Assembly: GCA_944472155.2 (NCBI GenBank)
Contig: OX235277.1
Coordinates: 29,274,804 to 29,338,803, forward strand
Direction of reading: 5' to 3'
Source of the DNA: Trichobilharzia szidati
Lineage: Eukaryota; Platyhelminthes; Trematoda; Strigeidida; Schistosomatidae
DNA: 64,000 nucleotides
This document shows, piece after piece, positions 56,850 through 64,000 of this stretch. A program made the translations under genes and the position numbers. Below the pieces are notes generated by a model. It saw only the letters and a program-made list of their open reading frames with translations, was not told where the DNA came from and did not search any database. How positions within the stretch are numbered: position 1 is the first letter of the stretch; every line of letters starts with the position of its first letter.

Positions 56850-57500
56850 GTTCCGAAGACTGAGTAGAGAAAGAACTCCAGGTCATCCAAGACATTCTAA
56901 GCGAGAACGGATATCCAGAGAAGTTCATTAAAGCCAACATAGGTTACACTAGTCGTAAACATGAACTGGCAATGGTGGAGAAAAAGCTTCTATTTTTACC
57001 TCTGCAATTCAGGGGGGATATGCCAGCGGAGATTCTATCGCAACGTTTTACCAGGGCGATCAAGAAAACTTTCTACTTTGCACGTCTGTGTCTATCCTTC
57101 GGTAGCCATCCAATGTTCACCCAGTAACTCAAAGATGTCTTACCTAACCTTAGCTCTTCGTCATGCATATACCATTTCAACTGTTCTTGTGGTTCAAGTT
57201 ATATAGGGTGCACGATTAGATTGGTTCGTCTACGGGTTCGAGAACGCTTACCAGCTTGGTTCAGTAAGAGGGAAATGAAGTGCACAAAAAGCTCGATCCG
57301 GTCACACTTGGTCGATACTGGACATCGCATCGATGTCAACACAGCTTTCACGGTTATATACCGAATTCCGAAGTCGTTATCAGGTACAGTCTGCTTACGT
57401 CTCCTACACATATCTGAAGCTGTTGCAATAAGATCCACTAAACTGGAACTTTGTACCCAAAAAGAACACGTCCAGACGCTGTTCCTACCGTAGCCAAACT
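56850..57500 (+). pseudogene. PLE-2 Penelope-like linker and GIY-YIG domain, nearly open
   Basis: The plus strand encodes QDILSENGYPEKFIKANIGY, LPLQFRGDMPAEILSQRFTR and AIKKTFYFARLCLSFGSHPM. After one stop it gives CIYHFNCSCGSSYIGCTIRL, RLRVRERLPAWF, then SHLVDTGHRIDVNTAFTVIY and the C-terminus LELCTQKEHVQTLFLP. Apart from one stop near 57124 and ER in place of EH, the domain is complete. Confidence 0.85.
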
Positions 57501-57637
57501 TGGATTGATGATTCTTCTTCTCACCAAGAGTGCTTCTTCCCCTTAACCCGCTTGGGTTTTTCCCTTTGCTTAATATTACAATTACTATTATTATTCGTCA
57601 TAATTTATACACTTCATGCAAACATTCTCTCAATACT

Positions 57638-57900
57638 TAATTGGTGGATGGTGACTAGCAGTGGAATCCAAGATGCGCATTTCGTCCTATTTGGGACTCG
57701 TCATCTGGATGCACCCGCATTTCTCAGTGAGTGATGATGTTCCCACCGAGGCTCGAACCCAGTGCCCATAGTTTCCAACGCCAAGGCGTTATCCACTAGA
57801 CCACTTGGGCCACGAGAGCCACCTCTTGTGCAACGGGTCATATTGATTTAATTGAATTTTAGATTTTTTTCCCGTCGATTGATTGGACCGAAGTGCTAGG
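57638..57900 (-). mobile_element. Sm-alpha-like SINE, single copy with 12-bp TSD
   Basis: A complete 263-bp minus copy flanked by the perfect TCTCTCAATACT duplication (57626-57637, 57901-57912). It has tRNA-like head (GGCCCAAGTGGTCTAGTGG; B box GGGTTCGAGCCTC), hammerhead region and the end CCATCCACCAATTAAG. The hammerhead keeps stem II GTCC/GGAC, GAAA and an ATC cleavage site, but the first core base is changed (ATGACGA). It is the one clearly single, full-length insertion. Confidence 0.9.
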
Positions 57901-57912
57901 TCTCTCAATACT

Positions 57913-58435
57913 ATCAAATTTTCTATTTGTACTATCCGGACTTATTATTAGTGACATTATCTCTTTTCTTTATATATGCCCTCACCTGTTTCATTTCACA
58001 GATTGGTTATTTCATGATGAATCTCTCATTGCAGTTTTACTATCTCCTGTTTAACACAGACCACTTTGTACTAGCCACTCACCTGACACCTTTTATAACC
58101 TTCAACTGACTTGTCAATTTTCCTACCCCACACTCTACAAATCTATTATGACTAATCACCACCATTGTCCCCATTTTACAATATTTTGTAATCGATTTCA
58201 GCCTATCACGACGTTTGTCACACAAATACGACCATTTATTTTCACACTCCATATCTAATCTGTTATTCTACGCTAAAAATGCATCCGCCTCATAGCTGGC
58301 CATCATTCTAACGACAACAAATATTATATTTTATAATTGTAAGAACCTGAAGAGAAATTATTGAAAAGAATATTCTTCGTTCCGATTGACTTTGAATTTA
58401 TGATATGGGAATATTTCACACTATTAAATCTTATA
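57913..58435. other. Mostly unrecognised; PLE-type terminus near 58345-58380
   Basis: 58336-58380 (GAACCTGAAGAGAAATTATT, GAAAAGAATATTCTTCG) is the plus-oriented terminus of a Penelope-like element whose body I cannot identify. Confidence 0.45.
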
Positions 58436-58448
58436 AAGGCAAGCTCGT

Positions 58449-58739
58449 ATACCCTTCAGCCACTGGGATCCGGTTCAGTGGCCAGTCCATGAATTCTAAC
58501 TACTACCAATTCGTGATTCATTTAGAATTCATGGGACATTAAATCGGGTCCCAGTGGCTAAATGGTATACGAGCTTGCCTTGTAACCCGAAGGTCCTGGG
58601 TTCGAATCCCAGTAGATGATTCCCAAACTCGGATGAAACAGCTGTCCAGTACTCCCTGGGTTTCAATGGTTCTCTAACTGGTATCAATCCATGGTCAAAC
58701 TCGTAAAAACAAAACTAATCCTTACAAACCAACTATAGA
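58449..58739. mobile_element. SINE-A inverted dimer with perfect 13-bp TSD
   Basis: Short minus head piece (58449-about 58530) and full plus copy (about 58531-58739). The plus copy has CAGTGGCTAAATGGTATACG, B box GGGTTCGAATCCC, and ribozyme GATGAAACAGCTGTCC with stem I lost on its 5' side. Flanked by AAATCTTATAAAG (58436-58448, 58740-58752). Confidence 0.9.
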
Positions 58740-58854
58740 AAATCTTATAAAGTTACCACTAAACTCTTGCAAATATTGTCTCATAAATGCATAAATAAAC
58801 AAGAATACAAAATGAGATAGAAGAATCATACAAACTTGCGGAAGATTAACTTAC

Positions 58855-58985
58855 CCCACTAGAATCAATTTTATAATCACTTTCATGACTTAGAAAGTGT
58901 TTACGACATTTGGCTTTCGGTGTAAAATGGTCATTAATAGCAATAAGCAATTGAAGTACTGTATCCTTATCACCACCCATTATTT
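58855..58985 (-). CDS. Host gene exon: end of calponin-homology domain
   Basis: A 131-nt minus exon with acceptor CATCGTCCTGGAACAG and donor GGG|GTAAGTTAATC. It encodes EIMGGDKDTVLQLLIAINDH then FTPKAKCRKHFLSHESD and ends IDSSG. Joined to 63589-63714, whose last codon it completes, it gives the pattern I-x-G...V-L-x-L-L-x-A-I-x-x-HF-x-P of the last helix of a CH domain, closest in feel to dixin or parvin CH domains. CH domains bind actin or act as signalling scaffolds; which applies here is not shown. Confidence 0.8.
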
Positions 58986-59399
58986 CTGTTCCAGGACGAT
59001 GATGGTTGCGGTGGGGAGAGGGGGGAGAGGATTCATGCGTTATTGAAGAAAAAAGCAAATTGGCAAATATTTTCAATATTCAGTTGTGAAATTTATATGT
59101 GTATAAATGAATTAACACATAATAGTAACTTCAGGTGGAATGTTGAACTTTTAGAGGAATATCAAAGTCCTATTGGGTAAAGTAGTTGATATGTAAGACT
59201 CAAGTTGCCTGTTCGAGTACGTCCTTGTTATCTACGGATAATTATCCCTCTACTGTGATATTTCTATCAAGTAAAATGGATAAATGACGATGAAAAAATC
59301 GATATTGGGGAATAAAAATCAAGTGTCTAGAAGCAAGTGAATGTTTGAATTATCAAGGTCAAAAGGTATAGTGAATAGATTTACACCCGTCTATTATTC
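58986..59399. other. Intron sequence
   Basis: Immediately upstream of the exon; C/T-rich at 58990-59040 (minus), then AT-rich. Nothing else seen. Confidence 0.4.
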
Positions 59400-59935
59400 A
59401 CATTATTAACCTTATCAATAATAGAGAGAAGACCAGTATTTCAGCGAAGAGTCTATTTTCGGCGGCGAATTCATTTCCAAGGCTGTACAATCGTAAATAT
59501 ATATACATTGTTTTGCATATGTGTGTGTACATTAAATTTGTCAAACGAAAATACAATTAGTAAGTTTTTGGTGGAGTTACGTAATACAAAACGTCTCCTC
59601 CGAAATAATCTACAAAGCGAAGAACAACCTAACAAAGACAATACGTTTCCATCTTCTTTGCATTGCAGAAGCACTAGCCATTCAGCTAGAAGAACCAGAA
59701 CTATACGTACAAAAGAAAATTATTCAACCACTTCTACTATCATGGTAAAAACTTTGTTGATTTGACTTAAATTTGTCCTGTTTGCTTGTTTTTTCTAACT
59801 ACTTAAAACTCTTACGTAATTCCGTAATTTATTTTATTTCCATATAAACCCTGAGCACAACTCTTTCATCAAACTCTTCGTGTTATTATGTGACTCTTCT
59901 TTAACAATCATTTGTGTCAACTCATCACTTTTGTT
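59400..59935 (+). pseudogene. Penelope-like element C-terminus with inverted tail
   Basis: A minus-oriented terminus (about 59425-59495, ending in a GTACAGCC-type block) precedes a plus body encoding LLCIAEALAIQLEEPELYVQ then KKIIQPLLLSW (about 59655-59758), the standard PLE C-terminus, and a 3' UTR. 59535-59605 recurs inverted at 60455-60520. Confidence 0.7.
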
Positions 59936-59944
59936 ACCGCTGTC

Positions 59945-60060
59945 TTATTATTAATATTTCCTTTAATTCCTAGAGGAACATAGGACTTCAGCCGCACGTC
60001 TTCATTGCGTTCGGTTCTCTGACAATATTTTCACCTGACTCCAGGTATGCCCACATGTTT
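59945..60060 (-). mobile_element. RTE-like LINE 3' terminal fragment
   Basis: Minus strand: decayed tail (CCTCTAGGAATTAAAGG) and the ACATAGGACTTCAGC block. About 110 bp. Confidence 0.6.
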
Positions 60061-60179
60061 TCCTGTTGGGATATTTTTTGACGTTGTTGTTGTGATTGCT
60101 TTATTTCCTATTTTCCTGATTCTAAATGGAGCAACCCAAAAAGACGCTCCTCTGTGACCTATATATTCAAGTAACAACC

Positions 60180-60255
60180 ACCTTCTCATGAGTGAGGCTA
60201 GCAACCCAACCCTGTAAACAAAGTTGCTACATAAACTTCAGTACGATGAGTCTCC
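60180..60255 (+). mobile_element. SINE-D fragment
   Basis: GTGAGGCTAGCAACCCAACC and the following 40 bp match the body of SINE-D. Head and tail are absent. Confidence 0.45.
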
Positions 60256-60271
60256 TTGCGACAAAATAAAA

Positions 60272-60430
60272 AGTATGTATGGGGACATGGAACGTCCACA
60301 ACATGTATGAGGCTGGCAAAACTGCCTAGATTGCAAATGAGATGAAACGATATGGTATTCAAGTACTGGGAGCGGACTCACAAAACTGTCAGTGGGAGAG
60401 TCAGTGGACTACTCAGGTCACCGAGAAGAC
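60272..60430 (+). pseudogene. RTE-like LINE endonuclease N-terminus fragment
   Basis: The plus frame reads GTWNVHNMYEAGKTA, a stop, then IANEMKRYGIQVLGADS. This is the start of the exonuclease-endonuclease-phosphatase-type domain of RTE LINEs (usually G-T-W-N-V-R-T-M-Y...LGISE). It is the only piece in the window from the 5' part of that LINE. Confidence 0.8.
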
Positions 60431-60454
60431 TACCTTTTTATATCAAAATCTAAT

Positions 60455-61235
60455 TCCTCTGAACGCCTTTTGTATTACATAACTCCACCAAAAATTCACA
60501 AATTGTATTTTCATCTAAGTGCCTGGTGCTGAATTACTCTGTGCCTTCAAAAGCACCCACCTCCATTTTGTGTTCAGAAGTAAAAGATAAACTGCCTAAT
60601 TTCGCCTCTTCCATGTGTATCTACCAATTTAACTGCTCCTGTGGAGTGAGGCAGTTACATAGGTCGTACAATTAGGCGTGTTTCTCGTCGAATTTCCGAA
60701 CATCACCCTGCTTGGTTAAGTAAAGGACTAACAAAATCCATTCGTATAGCTATTTCTATGTCATCCCATGGATACAGAACACAAGATTGATGTCAACGAG
60801 GCTTTCGGAATCATTTACCACATACCAACAAATCTTATCTTCGCCTTAAGAGTTCGACTATTAAATATTGCTGAGGCTGTTGGGATCCACATTAAGAAGT
60901 CTAACTTATGTGTCCGAACGAAGGTAGTCCAGACACTGTCCTTACCTTGGCCATCTAGGTTCGAATGATCCTCAGTGTTTTGCAGAAATTTCCTTCATTT
61001 TAGTTGATGTTCTATTCGCTAATATATCTTTGTTATTATTATAATTGAGGCATCTTTAATGAACTGTGATTCCATGGTGATCTTACTCTCTAAATCGATA
61101 TTATTTAGAAAACCCTAATATTGTTATTGACTACTAATTTAGAATATTTTATGTATATAAATGTATATATAATTGTAGAGCCAGAAGAGTAAATTATCGA
61201 AAAGGATATCCTTTGCTCAATAATTTGAGTAGTCG
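60455..61235 (+). pseudogene. PLE-2 Penelope-like element, GIY-YIG and complete tail
   Basis: CIYQFNCSCGV (60618-60650) begins the GIY-YIG domain; frameshifts follow. Then TEHKIDVNEAFGIIYHIPTN and LCVRTKVVQTLSLPWPSRFE are open at 60768-60968. The UTR ends with GAGCCAGAAGAGTAAATTAT and GAAAAGGATATCC. It is the reference for both arms of the palindrome at 32553-34545. Confidence 0.85.
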
Positions 61236-61989
61236 TATTAGTTGTGCCAGTAGTTGATGTGGCTTAACTAACTGTGTTAGCTGTTTTTGTACAATTTGTT
61301 ATAGTACTTAAATTAGTTTTTTCAGTAGTAATACTGTGTCACCTAAAAGAGTTTGACTAACACTAGCAATATATATCATGATACTAGTAGACATCATTGA
61401 GTTTTAAGCATATTTTTGTCGCAAAATATTTACTACTTATATTGAACGTTTCAGTAGAATAATAAGGATGATAAAGATGACACTTGATGTCATTTTATAC
61501 ACAACATAAAACTCATTTAATTCTTTTTGTTATTGTATTTTCCTCTGAATTCATTCAAAAGCTCATGAGGGTCGACTGAAGATTGTTTGGAATGAAGTAA
61601 ACTTGACGTTGCAACATGAACAGGAAATCAGGTAGCCCACAAATGTCAACAAGTCACTGATGGAGAATTAGTATTCGTAGTGTGGGTGATATGTTTATTT
61701 AATAACAACTGAAATAATATAAAGATTATGTAGATGATGACAGGAAACCAGCAGTGAGGTAAATGAATTTTATTCAGTACACATATTTGGCTCTTCTTGG
61801 CATGATTTTGGATCAGCTTTGCTGCATGTAAATGTCAGAATTGTAGTGAATGTGAAAAGTTAGATGGAACATGTTACATAACTTTGAGAGCTCTATTAAT
61901 GTTGACTTGGTATCATGCATCGATGTGGTATACCTAATTTAACATTCTTTATGCTTATATGCCAGTTTAACTTTCCCTAAAGAGCTAGT
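61236..61989. other. No gene seen
   Basis: Intron-like sequence with no recognised repeat or exon. Confidence 0.35.
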
Positions 61990-63470
61990 AACATTCGATG
62001 TATGCTTAGGTGAATCTGTCACCAAGTTTCTAAACATTATCATCATGTGACCATTCCATCAGTGAGCCAATCAAATTTTTAGAGAAGGTCAAAAACATTC
62101 AACTGGTGGAAGACAATGAAATAATGGTGTTCTTGCATGATTTCACAGCATTATACACTTCAGTTGGTTCAAAACTGGTAAAAGAAACTAGGCAACCGAT
62201 ACTCTATAATGATGAAATCACAAAAAACAATGTTCAACTTGGATGGAACTCATCGAATTACTTCCTACAACATACTTCCAGTTCAATACTCAAATATAAG
62301 AAAAGATAAAAGGAACACCAATGGGATCGCCCGTATCAGGATTAATAGGTGAAGTCGTTTTGTAAAGATTAGAATTAATAGCTCTACCTATAATTAAACC
62401 ACTAATCCAGGTACGTTATGTTAATGATGCATTTGCAATAATTAGAAGTGATTTGGAATACACCTACAGCATTAAATTCAAAAGAGAAGAAGAATCAGAC
62501 AGCGAAATTCCATTCTTAGATGTCTCAATGAAGAGAACTAACACAGGAAATTTGAGAACACAAGTATACGGAAAATCAACGCATCTAGACCAAATACTCA
62601 ACTGTAGTAGTAATAAACCAATTACCCACAAAAGAAACTGCGTGCAGACATTGTTTAAAAGAGTTGTAACACGCACTGTAGTATTCCGGTGTTGAAGAGA
62701 GTGGAGGAGAAATGCCCACTAACCGTCTTCAAAAAGAATGCATATCCTTACAATTTCATCAAAAAGTGTTTAAAGTCGAGTCAAAACACAAACAAGAAAC
62801 CATCGTCAAAGACCACAAGAAAATTCATCCTACCATATATAAAAAATATCTCTGAAATAACAGCTAGAATATTGAGACCGTTTCAAAAGGATGTGGCACA
62901 CAAATCAGTCAGCACAATCACTTCATTCGATATTGTGCAAACAGGGAGATCCGGCAGGAAAAGAAGATAAAATCATTACCATTTACAAAATAAATTGCAT
63001 GTATGAACTACAATAAACACTATATCGGTCAAAGTGGGAGTCCCCACCGAATCCAAGAACACAAATTGGCTGTAAACAGACATGATATATATTCTTTCTT
63101 ATAAATGCATGTGGATGATTACGGACACTAATTCGATTGGGATAGACGAAATGCGAAAAATGCCGTCAGGGAATTTCGAGAAGCCTGCTTGGTACTCAAG
63201 TGCATCTGTCAGAGATTAACAAACACATTACTATAAACCAAACTTACCAGCTAATAAAAAGTAAATCACTTGACAAGAAAGTCTGAATTCCGAGTCAATA
63301 AAAATGATCGATAGAGACGTAAATCAACAACCAGTCACGGAAATGGTTGTCAGGAGATTTAATTATATCACCATTTCTCGAGAAAGCAAATAAGCTCATT
63401 TTATACTAAAGCCTGCTCTGAAGGTGTTGTCTAGATAAGGGACGACGAAAGCTTCTCAATTAAATCAACC
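61990..63470 (+). pseudogene. Divergent Penelope-like element (RT to tail)
   Basis: In broken frames: MVFLHDFTALYTSV (motif A), GTPMGSPVSGLIGEVVL (motif B, about 62311-62362), RYVNDAFAIIRSDL (catalytic YVDD changed to YVND), IPFLDVSMKRTNTGNLRTQV, and VAHKSVSTITS. The GIY-YIG piece is YIGQSGSP...IQEHKLAV-like (63020-63080, frameshifted). A tail follows with a fold GTTGTC/GACGAC-GAAA (63422-63452). Not close to PLE-1 or PLE-2; it belongs to another PLE lineage. Confidence 0.8.
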
Positions 63471-63588
63471 AGCTGCTCAGAGAACACAACTAATTCAATA
63501 AACACCACCTATCTTAGTCAGGTAAAAGACCCCCAAATTAATGATAATAGCAATAATAAAAATATTTGTAAAAATGCTCAAAATATAC

Positions 63589-63714
63589 CTTCTGGTTGAA
63601 TATTATTAAGCTTCACATTCAGCTGTCTTAACACACTGAAAACTTCATGAATATTATGTAATCGTTCAACAATAGTAATCGGTTGTAAGAGGAGACCTTC
63701 AATTTTGATTCCAC
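63589..63714 (-). CDS. Host gene exon: calponin-homology domain, middle part
   Basis: A 126-nt minus exon with acceptor TTTCTTTCCAATTTAG and donor CCAGAAG|GTATATTTTG. It encodes GIKIEGLLLQPITIVERLHN then IHEVFSVLRQLNVKLNNIQP and E. The pattern N-I-x-x-V-F-x-x-L...V-x-L...I-x-P-E-(E/D)-I matches the second half of CH domains. It joins 58855-58985 with a shared split codon. The domain's start must lie in exons beyond the right edge of the window. Confidence 0.85.
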
Positions 63715-63975
63715 CTAAATTGGAAAGAAATAACAATAAAGTTGACATTAAGAGATATATTTATGAGTCAACACATAAATTACAGTGGAACAAACTTGCC
63801 TATTTGAATAAGCAGAACATAGGCAGTCAATCACGATTTGAATTTCCTCAGGTACTTGGTTTTATGTGATTTTGTATTACATGTTATGTTAGGCGGTTTA
63901 TTTTAATATACTGATGCACAAAAACACCTCGCGACTACTTTTATTCTAACCCTATACATGTATATGTATATAGAT

Positions 63976-64000
63976 CACAAATTGGCAGAAGTTGGAATTC
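63976..64000 (+). mobile_element. Start of a SINE-A plus copy at the window edge
   Basis: ATTGGCAGAAGTTGGAATTC is the leader found at 40458-40480 and 45820-45840 just before the SINE-A tRNA-like head. The copy continues outside the window. Confidence 0.6.

Overview
This is eukaryotic, AT-rich, repeat-saturated DNA, most likely from a blood fluke (family Schistosomatidae). The main clue is a tRNA-headed SINE with a hammerhead ribozyme that matches what I know of the schistosome Sm-alpha family (46438-46862, 57638-57900). RTE-like (SR2-type) LINEs and many Penelope-like elements (PLEs) fit the same origin. There is no bacterial gene organisation.

Host gene: I can assemble one gene on the minus strand from six exons with good splice sites and matching phases across every junction: 63589-63714, 58855-58985, 52004-52374, 44202-44792, 22966-23191 and 20922-20990. 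The first two join into the C-terminal half of a calponin-homology (CH) domain. The middle exons encode Ser/Thr/Asn-rich, low-complexity protein, and the last ones a short coiled-coil stretch. The gene runs off both ends of what I can read. Its introns, including one of about 21 kb, hold nearly everything else to the right of 21 kb.

Mobile DNA: (1) PLEs with reverse transcriptase (RT) plus GIY-YIG endonuclease are the commonest coding remnants, in at least four or five families; the best ORF is 2523-3737 (minus). (2) RTE-like LINE pieces lie at 230-1087, 3928-4480, 17757-17918, 32742-33889, 51440-51955, 54832-55650, 59945-60060 and 60272-60430. (3) A Jockey/CR1-type LINE occurs at 13060-14595 and 35337-36225. 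(4) Two solo-LTR-like repeats of about 350 bp lie at 5212-5561 and 21111-21463. (5) At least five tRNA-like SINE families occur; I call them A, B, C, D and Sm-alpha-like.

Most striking pattern: three SINE families (A, B, Sm-alpha-like) carry hammerhead ribozyme motifs just after the tRNA-like head. Most SINE-A copies are not single. They are head-to-head inverted dimers (minus copy, then plus copy, 3' tails outward), and several dimers are flanked as one unit by direct repeats of 8-13 bp. That shows integration as a single event. The PLE insertions at 2243-3773 and 26123-26721 have the same plan, with a 13-bp target duplication each. This suggests that hammerhead SINEs and PLEs share an integration route. 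A separate 960-bp element with about 305-bp near-perfect inverted arms (15289-16248) carries a hammerhead-like fold in both arms.
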